Source: Capitulum mitella (Eukaryota; Arthropoda; Thecostraca; Pollicipedomorpha; Pollicipedidae). Taken from it: a stretch of 64,000 nt of DNA. The notes below the pieces were generated by a model. The model did no database searches. It saw only the letters and a program-made list of their open reading frames with translations, and had not been told where the DNA came from. The stretch's first letter is position 1. Each line of letters starts with the position of its first letter. Made by a program: the position numbers and the translations under genes. Positions 36,733-49,053 of this stretch are shown here, one piece after another. The DNA is taken from positions 12,312,144-12,376,143 of the forward strand of contig CP099849.1 of assembly GCA_030062745.1 (NCBI GenBank). Reading direction: 5' to 3'.

Positions 36733-39141
36733 TGGTGTATGAAAAAAGATGGCTGCTTTTCATTGGAGCGAAAAAACGCAAAAACAACCCGAGCCCCAAT
36801 CGCGGAGGGGACCCAGTTCCTGGCATTGTATAAGAGGGAGGATCCATTTGCACCCTGCCAATGGATACCCATAACGTCTTTGCTCAGGTGGTCGCATAAA
36901 AATGACGTACATGTACCGCCTTGGTTGTCCTGCTGGCCATTTTAAAGGCCAGGTCATGCGAGTCGAATCCAGATCATCACTGTTAACGTGGTGCCCACCG
37001 TTTCCCGAAAAAGAGCTCAGGCTGATTGCACCAATGTAAAACCAAGAAGTGCAAGTGCTGAGATGCAGGTAATGAGTAACAGCCGTTGCCACAAGAGTAG
37101 CGCTTGTGAGAACAAATACACTGGTAAATCAAAAACAGTTTTTTGAGTGGATAATATGCAGCAGCTCTGGGTTCACGGCGGCGAGAGTGAGTCCCTCTCC
37201 TCTACCCCTCCCCCTCCCCTATTAGATTACTCGATAGAGACCTCTTCCATAGGGTTCATGTTTTTTTTCTCATTAAGTTTTATCACGTCGTGGAAAGTTT
37301 TCATAAATATTTAGTTTGTGGAGCCACTGCTAAATGAGAAATATTGTGAAAAATACCCCACAATTGGTACGTAGTCATATTTTCCAAATCATGCCATTAA
37401 AGTGTCATTTGTAATGACGTGGTAAAACGGGAACATTACATTTATGGTCCGGATTTTCTTAAATACCGCGTATCAAAAGTAAATACAGAACAGCATCTTC
37501 GATGATAACTGGCTTCCAAACTTACTTGTTTTTACGCAACGCCTATGGTATGTTTTTACGCTTATGTTTATGTTTGTATATTACTTGTTGTATGTTATGT
37601 TACGCCTGACGGTCTATGTTCTCGCCTATGTTGTCACGTACCGCCTGGGCGTTCCATGAAATGATTTAAATACAGCCGTCGTTTAGTGAAATGATTATCA
37701 TTACACATATTGACGACCGGGACTTTGGCGTTTCAGGAAACGACTGAAATCATTCCAGTCGATTGGAGAAAAGGGAATGGTTCTACATTCAGTGCACGTA
37801 ATGCTCGCTTTTCCGGAAATGCCTGAGCTTTCACGAAGAGCGCCGGTGGTCTTCAAGCTGTGCGGCGTAGTGCAGTGTCACCCGTCCTTGGACCGACCCT
37901 GCAGTGCTCGTCCCAAGCGGCACCGCCCCCGGGCACGCCTCCAGCCACGTGCCGGCGGCGGCGGGCCCGCAGCAGACGGCCTGCAGCCGCGCCGTCCAAT
38001 CCAGAGTCCGTCTGCCCACCGCTGAAGCGGGCCAGTGGAAAATTTCCGCCCCCTGCGACGATCACGCGGCCGCCGGCTGATGGAGACTCGGGCCTCGGGG
38101 TCGGCCTCGAGCGCGGCTGCCGTGATCCGGGCACGCCCGGCGGGGGCGGGCACGCCGCGGTCAACACCGGTCTGAACCGGCGTCAGGCTGCCTACCCGTA
38201 CCCGTGTTGACCTCTTGGAGCAGGTGTCGCCGCATGTATCAATAATGAACATGTTACTCCGTACAGAAACAGTTTTTGGAGAGAGAGTGTCATAAGTATG
38301 TGTCTAGCACGTAAAGCTGGATGTTTCCAAACAGTGTGAAATGAACGCGGAGAACATGGGTTGCAGACAAAATAGAGGTTCCAGGTCCTAGCGGGTGGGA
38401 AAACTGCGGAGGTCAGGTATGGCAACATTCTTCAGTGCTTCTCCTGAACTAAAGAAGAGGGCCCATGGCCCTAACGTTTACTGACTCGCCGGCTCCTCTA
38501 AGAGCCACAAGCCACACTATGCGGCATACAGGCCAACAACCATCAAGATCTGCAAGAACGCCTTAGCTCATCATCCAGCAAACTCTCCGAAAACTCAACC
38601 TAAACCCCATTTCCATCAGTCATTGAATGAAAGCGTTTAACAGATGTCGACAAAAAATTAACAGCGACCTGAAAAGCATATGCGAACCGGTACCTGAAAG
38701 ACATTACAGCGAAATCAAAGCCAAGTCCTTAAATAATTTCGAAGCACATGCATGGCTTCTTCCTTTCAGTCCCACTGGTCTGTAGCGTTATTAGTAGCAG
38801 CAACACTACGGATATGCTTCAATGACATTTGCTGCATCTTGCAGACTTCACAGAATCCGTCTCAGTTAGCCACATCCATATGCACTATGCTTTTCACAGT
38901 CATTTTCAGGAGCCAAATGCCCTCAGTTTTCCGAATGCGTGATTGTCATGCTTGTGCCATTGTATGCATCCACCTCGTATCTGTTCGCGGACCCAGCTGT
39001 CCCGTTTGAAAACACTTCGGACGATGAACTGCCTACATCAGCGTCGTGTCGTCTGTCCGTGTACCGTTTGTCAGTTTTAGAACGTGCATTTATCTACACA
39101 TTTGAGTGCAGATCATTCCAACGTTTGCATTTACGTAACCA
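36733..39141. other. Intergenic DNA with one GC-rich island
   Basis: Mostly AT-rich. Bases 37,830-38,210 are GC-rich like the host exons and have open frames on both strands, none recognised. The island may be an exon of an unidentified gene or a fragment of an element. Confidence 0.4.
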
Positions 39142-40174
39142 TTAATCCAGTTCCCAGAGGCCTAGACGGTATGGCCTATTCCCGGCAGGGGGGGGCGGGG
39201 CAGATTCGGCCCCCCCCCAGGTCCCGAGAACTATACATTTGATTTCATCGCAACAAACGGCAATCGATTTGCCATGACGTAAACTACAGTTCAAAAAAAG
39301 AACTTTTCAAAATTGTTAAAAGAGTGGATACGGGGGCAAAAATACTGCAATGAGGGGTACTTTTGGATTTCTTTTAACTCCATTGTTAATAAACCGATTT
39401 CAGTGACATTGGCATGAATCGAGAGATTATGAATGGGACTTTTAAAATTGGTGCACATATTTGGAATTTTGAGGAAAATTCATAGGCGTACGTAGAGTTT
39501 CAAAAATAGGAGGATTGGTTTTCAACAGCTGAATGGACAAAAAAGATAAAAACAATTTTTTGCCTTCTGCTAGTCATTTATGCTGAAGAAGTACAAATCG
39601 TACTGCAATGTTTGTATTATGTTAGTATAGGCAGTGTCAGGGACATGAAAAAAGGGGAACTGTCATGGTTACATGCTCTTCAGATCAACTCGTGACCTTT
39701 GGCTTAAACTGACCTTCATCGGCCTTGGAGTCACTTGGAATGATCTGGTGTGCATTTGATGTTATCTGTAAACGTTTTCAATCATTTGAATTGGGCCGTA
39801 TGTGGGCCCAATTCAAAAATTCCTTTTCACGGCTTTTGTGATATAGGATACGTGCTCAGACTTTTTTTTAATTTTCTCAAAATTTGAAATATGTGCACCA
39901 ATTTTAAAAGTCCCATCCATAATCTCTCGATTCATGCCAATGTCACTGAAATCGGTTTATTAACAATGGAGTTATTTTTGCCCCCCTGTAACCATCCTTT
40001 CAAAATTTCGAAAATTTCCTGTATCAAAGTGCAGTTTACATCACGGCAAATCGATTGCCGTTTGTTGCGATGAAATCGGATGTGCAGTTCCCGAGATTTC
40101 AGGGGGGACCGAATCTGGCCCCCCCCCCTGCCGGGAATCGGCCATACCGTCTAGCCCTCCGGGAATTGGGTTAA
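39142..40174. mobile_element. TTAA family-1 element, copy B (foldback form)
   Basis: Both ends are the family-1 right end: GAGGCCTAGACGGTATGGCC at the left and its complement GGCCATACCGTCTAGCCCTC at the right. About 300 bases at each side are inverted copies of each other. The middle is in the orientation of copies D and E. TTAA lies at 39142-39145 and 40171-40174. It has inserted into a LINE fragment. Confidence 0.82.
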
Positions 40175-40640
40175 GAAAGCGAATTCTTTTCATTGCTCTG
40201 GCCTGAAGATATTGTATGTGAGTGGTGGCATTTAACTTGGCATTCAGGTATGCTCCTAGGAATTTGACGTTTTCCACGAATTCGGTGGGCTGCCCATTGA
40301 GGAACAGATCCATCGCAGGTCAGCACTGCTCCTTTCTGATGCATTTTTTCGAAAATGATTGCTTTCGATTTCGGAGCAGAAAATGATAAACCCCTTTCTT
40401 TGGTCCAGTCTTCAGTTCAGGAAAGAGCCGACTGAAGTATCTGAAAAACCAATAGCAGTTTTTTCTGGTCGCCCACAGAGCACAGGCGTCTGCGTACAGA
40501 GCGTGAGAACCAGCCGGACATTCGTCGAAGACATCATTAATCGTGAAAAGAAAATGAAGAGGAGAAATTCCAACCAAAAAGGTTGAACGTCATGCGCTGT
40601 GACACCACAGCGCTTTAGTCAGAATCCCACCTTCACGCCA
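40175..40640 (-). pseudogene. Non-LTR retrotransposon reverse transcriptase fragment
   Basis: Minus-strand frames give GISPLHFLFTINDVFDE, then a YADD-like motif reading YADACALWATRKN (one Asp lost), then SAPKSKAIIFEKM in another frame, and VKFLGAYLNAKLNATTHIQY near the end. This is the order of LINE RT palm and thumb motifs (Jockey/CR1/RTE-like). The fragment is truncated, has frameshifts and is cut by copy B at a TTAA. Confidence 0.8.
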
Positions 40641-40918
40641 TGTATACATGCCACATTTATTTGCAAGTCAGCAATGTACACATCGGCGACCCACAATAGA
40701 CAGAATTTTGGGTTTAAATTACTAGCGTTATTGCTAAACTTTTTCATTGACAGAACGTTCAGTGGTCTCGACGCTTTGTAAAGAAGGTTTTCATTGTGTG
40801 ATGGAGGTGTTTGAAGCTACTGGAACTCCTACCACAAAGTAGGTGTTGAAATGGTGTCATCACCTGCTTTGACTCGGCACCTGGTAGCTTATGAGTCAGA
40901 GTGGTGCTGCAAAGGATT
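40641..40918. other. Spacer before copy C
   Basis: No feature recognised. It may include further decayed LINE sequence. Confidence 0.4.
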
Positions 40919-42138
40919 TTAACCCTATTCCCGGCAGGGGGGCGGGATTGAATCCGCCCCCCTCGGGTTTTTTGCTTGCTAATTCCAGGCTTTTTGACGC
41001 AGCTTCACAAAGCTTGGTGACTTTTCCTAGCTATTCTTTATACGTGCCGTGGCAAAATTTCAACATTCTATTCTGCTCAGGGGCGGATCCAGGCAACGTT
41101 TTTGGGAGGCATCTTAGGTCATTTTGGCCATGTTTAGGGGAAAAGGAAAATGTCTGTCAAAAGCAGCGTTTTTAAGATAGAACTTAAAACTTTACATGGA
41201 TGAATAGCTGAATAGCTGGGCAATGTGCAGATATAATTTTGTTTGAGATAAACTGAGACCACTTTACAAGGTCAGGACAAAGTCAAAAGTCAAAATTTAT
41301 TTTTTTGCAATAATTTTTCCGCTGTTTTTTTCAAATGGCAAGCCCGGAATATATGTGACGTAAAAAAGGTGCCCTATACTTGTGTATTAAGTTTCAGCTT
41401 GATATCAGGTCGGGTCACGGAGCTATGACCTAAAATGTCAGTGCGCGTACCCTATATCGCAATAGCCATAAAATGAAATTTTTGAAATGGAGTGAATTCA
41501 AATGATTGAAAACGTTTACAGATAATACTAAATGCACACGAAATCATTCCAAGTGACTCCAGTCACCGGAGGTCATTTAAGGTCAAAGGTCAGAAGTTGG
41601 TCTGAAGAACGTGTAATCATGACAGTTCCCTTTTATCATGCCCCTGGCACCGCCTATACTAACATTATACGAACATTGTGATGCAATTTGTACTTCTTTA
41701 GCATAACATGACTATCTCAAGTCAAAAAAGTGTTTTTGCCTTGTTTGTTCATTCAGTTGTTAAAAAACTAATCGTCATATTTTTGGAACACTGTGAACGC
41801 CCATGAATTTTCCCAAAATTTCAGATGCGTGTACCAATGATAAAAGTCCTATCCATAATCTCTCGATTCATGCCAGTTTCACCGAAATCGGTCCATAAAC
41901 AACGGAGTTATAAGAAGTCCAAAAATACCCCTTGATTTTGACATTTCTGCCCCCCTATATCCACATATTTCAAAATTTTGAAAATTTCTTTTGATAAGAA
42001 TGTAGTTCACGTCGTGGCAAATCGATTGCCGTTTGTTGCGATAAAATCAAATGCGTAGTTCTCGAGACTTGGGGGGGGGGCTGAATCCGCTCCCCCTGCC
42101 GGGAATCGACCATACCGTCTAGCCCTCCGGGAATAGGG

Positions 42139-42142
<4 letters not shown>
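40919..42142 (+). mobile_element. TTAA family-1 element, copy C
   Basis: Left TTAACCCTATTCCCGGCAGG; right CCTCCGGGAATAGGGTTAA. Same layout and orientation as copy A, including CAGGGGCGGATCCAGG near 41,075 and AGGTCA half-sites near 41,570-41,605. Confidence 0.88.
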
Positions 42143-42352
<210 letters not shown>

Positions 42353-43796
42353 AATATTTCAGTGCTACCCAATCGCACTTGTTTACTTCCCTACTTAGAT
42401 GTTCTTGGATCAGGAATATAGCCTCCCTGTTGTGGCTCGCACAGCTGCAGAACTAGACAGATATTTTGTTCTTCCCTATTACGGATCGGTTTCTGAGCAA
42501 ATGAAGGTCGATACTTTTAAGGCACTCACCTTCTACCCTTACCTGATTCCTAAAATTATTCTGGTCAGTTTCTGCAACACATGGTCATTGTTTAAAATCA
42601 AGGACTGGTGTCGCAGTGAGCGACGACTCTTACATAATTATGCCGCGTTTTTCAATAACTTCCGATATTTCCCCACAACTCGGCAACAATGGGACGTTGC
42701 TCAGCTCACAAAACGTAGCACAGACTGCATCACGCACAATCACACTGAAAACATTGGCGTCGCGACGCGCTGAGGGCCAGGGACGTAGCCAGAGGGAGGA
42801 GGAGGGGCGAAGAGGGTGGTCACGCTTTTCCCTTGGGGAAAAGGCAGGGCCCCTTTTGACCCCTCTGAGAGCTTATAGGGTTCTCAAATATGGTCCCTGA
42901 GGCCATAGCGGGCACTTCACATTGTCATAACAGGCCCATAGGAGACCCTTTCAGGCTCTAGCAGACCCCTTAATGCTTTAGGAGGCCCTCTTGTGCTTTG
43001 GGAGGCCCCCTTATTGAAGCTATAGGACCATCGGAGGTCTCCTTGAAGCAGGGGCAGCGCTGGACCTTGGGATTGGGTAAACAAGTCAGAACCCCTTTTG
43101 GGGTTCCACTCCTCTTAAATGGTGTCATATTCATTTGGTTAATTTAATCAACACCGCACACGTAATGCCGCCGCCGGCATTTCAAATGTTGGGCACCTGT
43201 GGCTTTCTCCACAACATCTTTACGGCTTCCGGTAAACGTTCGCAGAGTAAAAAAGATGGCGTTAATGAGTCCTCTGTCCACAGCTCACCAAGTGAAACAC
43301 AATGAAAAGTCACCCGCCGCATTGACCTTATTTAAAACCCCACTCATGTGGTACACCCGTTTATACGCACACGGGCGTGTAAACCGGGGGGGGGGGGGAG
43401 GAAGGACCATGGACCCCACTTTTGGGGAAATTTAACATCAGTGCTATGGGGAAAATGTCTTTGCCCCCCCCCTCTTATGGATGCTCCTATGCGCTTACCC
43501 GCAAGCGTGAGCTGTGACAACACTCTAACCACCTTGCCAGCCAATTTACTTGCAATGTATTTCCAATAAAACGGGATGGTGCTGTCACCACTGTCTACAA
43601 TTTGATCAAGCCTAGTACCACTGTCTGACTCATTCTATTTAAGAACTCTTCTGCGTGCTACTTCCGTGGAGTTACAAACGGAAACCAAAACGAAATTACA
43701 AAAAAATAATAGCCTTTTTCCACCTTAACTCGTCAGCCACAGAGTTTTGCGCGCCTGGGCGATAAACGTTCTGAAAATGGGAATCACCCAGGATCT
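42353..43796. other. Intergenic DNA with a hAT-like end and repeats
   Basis: An unrecognised 124-codon open frame lies at 42399-42773. CAGGGACGTAGCCAGAG at 42778 resembles a hAT terminus. Bases 42,880-43,050 hold GGAGGCCC-type repeats like those inside the element at 54,899-56,891, so this may be a truncated relative. Long G and C runs lie near 43,390 and 43,465. Confidence 0.45.
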
Positions 43797-44400
43797 CTAG
43801 CCACCGTGCCAGCATACCTGTGGGTTTTTTAAATCACATAGCCACTGAAGGCTACTGTGGTCGTTATGTAATTCATAGCCCTTGTCCATGAGATAGTGAG
43901 AAAACTCCTGAATGAAAACAACACACGCCAAAAGCTCTTTCTTAGTAATATAGTAGTTTTTCTGAGCCCGAGAGAAGCGGTGACTGCCATAGGCAATGAC
44001 AAGCTCGATAACATCCTGCTCTTGCAACAAAACGACTCCATTGCCCTGGTCACTCGCATCACAATCTAATGTGAATGCTCCTGCCCCGACACCGAACCTC
44101 GGAAAGGCAACTACTGGGACCTCGGTCAGAGCCTTCTTTAGGCTCACTAACGCCTCGTCTGGCTCAGACGACCACTGAAACTTGACGTCTTTGCCCGTAA
44201 GAAGGAAAAGGGAGCAACGGTGCAAGCAGAATTTTTCGCGTACTTACGAAAGTAAGAACAAAACCTCAGAAAACTGATCAAGTCCTTTGCGGTCTGCGAT
44301 TGCGGCTAGTCCCTCATCTGAACCTTTTAAGGATCCGTCGCCAGGTCCTGCTCTTAAGATCACATGACCAAGGAATTTTAGCTCCTTCCTGAAGAACTGA
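43797..44400 (-). pseudogene. Ty3/gypsy retrotransposon RT-RNase H fragment
   Basis: The minus strand encodes KCQFFRKELKFLGHVI (RT thumb, near 44,360), then after frameshifts the RNase H region: ALTEVPVVAFPRFG, FTLDCDASDQGNGVVL, YYITKKELLACVVFI, FSHYLMDKGYELHNDHSSLQ. The order and motifs fit a Ty3/gypsy polyprotein. The sequence is degenerate and incomplete; no long terminal repeats were found. Confidence 0.85.
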
Positions 44401-44663
44401 CATTTATGCAGGGTCTGATCCAGGATCGGCCAAGAGGGAAGGAGCGAATGGTCAGCCGTCCGTCCGGGTTTCCCACATTTATTTTTTTGCTCTTTAGATA
44501 TGAGAGAGTTGGCCTGCTCGGGTACAGGCTGAAATGTTTGATGTAATTTTGCGTTTTTTGCCATATAAAGTAATAAACAAATCGGGCACTTCACATCATC
44601 TCAGAACATTTTACGCTTTGTTCCCGTGAAAAGTGTCCGAAACATGACAACAAAGGCGGAATT
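44401..44663. other. Spacer between the gypsy fragment and copy D
   Basis: Not recognised. It may be decayed gypsy sequence, but I see no motif. Confidence 0.4.
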
Positions 44664-45880
44664 TTAGGCAGGGCCTAGACGGTATGGCCGATTCCCGGCA
44701 GGGGAGGGTGGATTCGGTCCCCCCGAGATCTCGAGAACTACACACACGATTTTATCGCAACAAACGGCAGTCGATTTACCGTGATGTGAACTACATTTGA
44801 AAACAATAAACTTTCAAAATTTTGAAAAGGTTGGGTACGGGGGGGACAAAAATATCGAAATGGGGAGTGCCTTTGGACTTCTTATAACTCTGTTCTTTAT
44901 GGACCGATTTCAAAGAAACTGACATGAATCAAGAGATTATGGATAGGACTTTTGCCATTGATACACACATTTGAAATTTTGAGAAAATTCATAGGCGTTC
45001 ACAGGGTTTTAAAAATAGGAGGCTTAAGTTTTCCAAAAACTGAATGAAGAAAGAAGGTAAAAACACTTTTTTGGCTTCTGCTAGTCATGACACGCTAAAC
45101 AAGTACAAATCGTATCACAATGTTTGCATAATGTTAGGTAGGCGGTGCCAGGGACATGAAAAAGGGGGACAGTCATGGTCATACGCTCTTCAGATCAACT
45201 TGTGACCTTTGCCCTTAAATGACCTCCAGTGACCTTGGAGTCACTTGGAATGATCTCGTGTGCATTTCATATTGTCTGTAAACGTTTTGAATCATTGGAA
45301 TTCACTCTGTTTCAGAAATTCAGTTTTACGGCTATTGTGATATAGGGTACCCGCACTGACATTTTAGGTCATAGCTCCGTGACCCGACCTGATATCAAGC
45401 TGAAACTTATTACACAAGTAGAGGGCACCATTCTACGATTCTACGGCATCTATATTTCAGGTTTGGCATTTCAAAAAATATCGCCGAAGTCATTACTATA
45501 AAACCAAATTTTGAATTTTAACCTTGACCTGACCTTTTGAAGTGAGCCCAGATGAACGACATGACATCTGCACATTGCCCAACTATTTAGTTATACATCC
45601 ATATAAAGTTTTAAGTTCTATCTTAAAAACGCTATTTTTTGGCAGTCATTTTCCTTTTATCCTCAACAGGGCCAAAATTGGCTTGAGGTGCCTCCCAGAA
45701 ACGTCGCCTGGCTCCGCCCCTGAACAAAACAGAGTTTCGAAATTTTGTCACAGTACGCAAAAGGAATAGCTAGGAAAAGTCATCGAGTTCCGTGAGGCTG
45801 CGTTGAAAGCCCTGGAATTGACAAGCAAAGAACCCGATGCAGGAGGGCGGATTCAGCCCCCCTGCCGGGAATAGGGCTAA
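44664..45880 (-). mobile_element. TTAA family-1 element, copy D
   Basis: Reverse orientation to A and C. It begins with CCTAGACGGTATGGCCGATT, the inner part of the right end (outermost bases lost), and ends CCTGCCGGGAATAGGGCTAA, with the TTAA changed to CTAA. It contains TGACCTCCAGTGACCTTGG and related half-sites at 45,203-45,240. Confidence 0.82.
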
Positions 45881-45946
45881 GCCATCTCGGGTTCCTTCCT
45901 GTCGTCCCTGGGCGGAATTTTCGCCGTCCAAGAAGCCCCTCAGGCA

Positions 45947-46159
45947 TTAACACTCCGGACTGGAAAGGAGGCACTTCTGTGCCCCCAACCTGTTTTTTCT
46001 AGGAATCTCGAGAACGGATGAACCTGCGGCGCACAACCTGAGGAGCGTTTCGTCCAGTGCTGTCAAGACCTCAGAGAAAAACTTACTATGAGGGATAATG
46101 TCGTCGAAATATTGTACGCATGACACAGGTGGCATTTCGCCCAGCACAGTGTTGAGCAA
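45947..46159 (-). pseudogene. Gypsy-like RT palm fragment
   Basis: Minus strand CVQYFDDIIPHSKFFSEVLT, then LRLCAAG and LGAQKCLLSS. YFDD matches the catalytic YxDD box followed by the palm-thumb link of Ty3/gypsy RT. It overlaps in motif order with the fragment at 43.8-44.4 kb, so the two probably come from different copies. Confidence 0.7.
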
Positions 46160-46818
46160 CTTGCAACAGCTGTTGCAACAGTCTGTCCACGTAATGGTTT
46201 TTATGAATGGGATGTGGAGAAGATACCTGAGGCTTTATATTGACGGAATAAAAATAATTACTTTCGCCCCCGTCGAAGGTCATCTTGTGACCGCATAACC
46301 TAAGGCCACAGGGTCATTTCCTGGAATCGTAACCTAAGGTCATAGAAGAACATGAATCTGATTGCCCGTTCCATGAGGAGTCAGGGAGTATATGGGTTTA
46401 TTAGTTTACGGCTTTTGATGGTGGAGAAAAACGCACTGTCAACAACCCTTCTCAGGAGCGAAGTTCAAATTGCCGCAGGCACGCCGACCTTTGACCCTTG
46501 ACCTGGTAGAGCTGAAATTGTCAGATTGGCATTCTGCGCCTCAGCTAACCTAGTACAGCAATTCTGGACAATATCCGTGATTTGAGGGTGTTCAAATTAG
46601 CTCGGGGTTTGTCGATTTTACAGAGAACTGCCCTGCTGTCACTACTCACCGACCGTCGGTGATGACGAAGTTTGGAATAACCATGGCTGTGTTTCTTGAA
46701 AGCTGATTTCGAGTAAACCTTGGCCATGGCTGGAGATTCCCGGAAATTCCTTGAAGGGCGGGGGGATCCACATGGGATTTCAGACCATTTCTTTCCAGTC
46801 ACTGTCGTAGACCTAATG
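46160..46818. other. Spacer before copy G
   Basis: No gene or repeat assigned. A few TGACCT-like motifs near 46,490. Confidence 0.45.
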
Positions 46819-49053
46819 TTAACCTGCACCCGACCGTGGGACGGAGTCATGCACGCCCGACTTGGGGGGGGGGGGCGGGGGGCGCTGACCGTCCGCCTCT
46901 ACCTCACGAGCGGTTAACCTGCACGATAAAAACAAGCACACTGTTGGAAAGCTTGTGACCTGCAGAGCTCGAAGCTGGCCTCATTTTTAGTTTTGGTAAT
47001 ATGTAAGCCATTTACGCCTTATATATGTTTTCTCATAGCCACCTGCATCAGACCGAGAAACGACCTGGATCTCAAGGGCAGTGACTAATAAAGTCTAGAT
47101 ATAGGCACCAGCGGACAGGTAAAAGTCCGCAGATGCTGATACACGTCTAATCTCTCCGATTTGTTTAATATATACGCGGAAACGTTCAGTTACAGACACG
47201 GTGTCTTCGCGTCGCTGCGGGACGGGCGCCGCCGACGAAGGCGGTATGAAATTAACGAGAACTAATTTTAGCGTCCTTTTTTCGCGAAACATGACTTCCC
47301 AGGTCTTATTTTTTGATTCTAGGGGCTCTTGCGATAGTTTCTCGTGTTTAACCCTATTCCCGGAGGGCTAGACGGTATGGCCGATTCCCGGCAGGGGGGG
47401 CGGATTCGCCCCCCCCCTGAGATCTCGAGAACTACTTATCCGATTTCATCGCAACAAACGGCAATCGATTTGCCGTGACGTGAACTACATTTTGATAAAA
47501 AGAAATTTTCAAAATGTTGAAATTTGTGGATACAGGGGGGCAAAAATGTTAAAATGGGGGGTACTTTTTGACTTCTTATAACTCCGTTGTTTATGGACCG
47601 ATTTCGATGAAACTGGCATGAATCGAGAGATTATGGATAGGGCTTTTACGATGGGTATGCAAATTTGAAATTTTGAGAAAATTCATGGGCGTTACAGGGT
47701 TTCAAAATAGGGGATTAGTTTTCTAATAACGGAATGAACAAAGAGGCCAAAACACTTTTTTAGCTTCTGCTAGTCATGTTATGCTAAAGAAGTACAAATC
47801 GCATTACAATGTTTGTATAATGTTAGCATAGGCGGTGCCAGGGACATGAAAAAGGGGGAACTGTCATGGTCACACGTTCTTCAGATCAACTTGTGACCTT
47901 TGACCTTAAATGACCTCCAGTGACCTTGGGGTTACTTGGAATGATGTCGTATGCATTCAATATTATGTGTAAACGTTTTTAATCGATTAAATTCACTCTA
48001 TTCCAAAAAAATCATTTTTTGGCTTTTGCGATATAAAGTACGCGCACTGACATTTTAGGTCATAGCTCCGTGAGCCGACCTGATATCAAGCTGAAACTTG
48101 GTACACAAGTAGAGGGCATCTTTCTACGTCATATGTATTCTTGGTTTGGCATTTGAAAAAACGGCGCCGAAAGTATAGTGAAAAAACAAATTTTGACTTT
48201 TGACCTTGACCTGACCTTGTAAAATGGCCTCAGATATACAAAATTACATATGCACATTGCCCAACTATTTAGCTATACATCCATATAAAGCTTTAAGTTC
48301 TATCTTAAAAACTCTGTTTTTGGCAGACATTTTCCTTTTACCCTCAACATGGCCAAAAATGGCCTGAGGTGCCTCCCAAAAACGTTGCCTGGCTCCGCCC
48401 CTGAGCAAAATAGAATTTCGAAATTTTGTCACGGCGCGTAGAAGGAATAGCTAGGAAAAGTCACCAAGTTTCGTGAAGCTGCGTTAAAAAGCCTGGAATT
48501 GGCAGCAAAACCGGGGCGGTTCCGCCCCCTGCGAATGGTTAAATGTTGGAAAATTCAGTAGTTATCAATCTACATAATTGGTAAACAGTGGTCGGAGGTC
48601 ATTGAAACTTTGCGCATTGACAGAGAATGGGTGCCTGAATCTCACGGCACTCAAATTGTTACAAAAATTTCGTCAGTTTTCGAAAAAACGACGACATGTG
48701 TTGAAAACGGGCTTGACCTTAGGCCAGTGACCCGGACATTTTGGAGAAATCCGAGATAGCAGATTTGTTGCATTTATCAAAACCTCTAACCTTTGAAAGT
48801 TTTATTGTGATGTCATGTTTCGCGAAAAAGTTACAGGGCGCTAAACTTTTTTTGACATAGGTCCACTTGACCTGACCTAGGTCAGACATCTTTCTTGACC
48901 TGAGGTCAAAAATTGGAAACAAATGTAAAAATGATCAAGCAAAAGGTATATAAAATTTCGTGGCGCTGCGTTCGTTCGTTCTTTAGCGAACTCGGAAATA
49001 CCCCAGCGGGGGGGGGGCGATCAACCGCCCTCCCCCAGTCGGGGAAGGGTTAA
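46819..49053 (+). mobile_element. TTAA family-2 element, copy G, interrupted by copy E
   Basis: Left TTAACCTGCACCCGACCGTG; right CCCCCAGTCGGGGAAGGGTTAA. The segment CGTCAGTTTTCGAAAAAACG at 48,670 matches copy F near 36,239. The body is split by the family-1 copy E. Without E it is about 1.04 kb. Confidence 0.8.
47348..48542 (-). mobile_element. TTAA family-1 element, copy E (nested in copy G)
   Basis: Left TTAACCCTATTCCCGGAGGG followed by CTAGACGGTATGGCC; right CCCCTGCGAATGGTTAA. Reverse orientation to A. It contains TGACCTTTGACCTTAAATGA continuing CCTCCAGTGACCT, giving half-site spacings of 1, 4 and 4. Confidence 0.86.

Noticed and set aside
42399-42773. 124-codon plus-strand open frame
   Set aside because: Not recognised and next to repeats. 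Possibly decayed element sequence, but no motif supports it.
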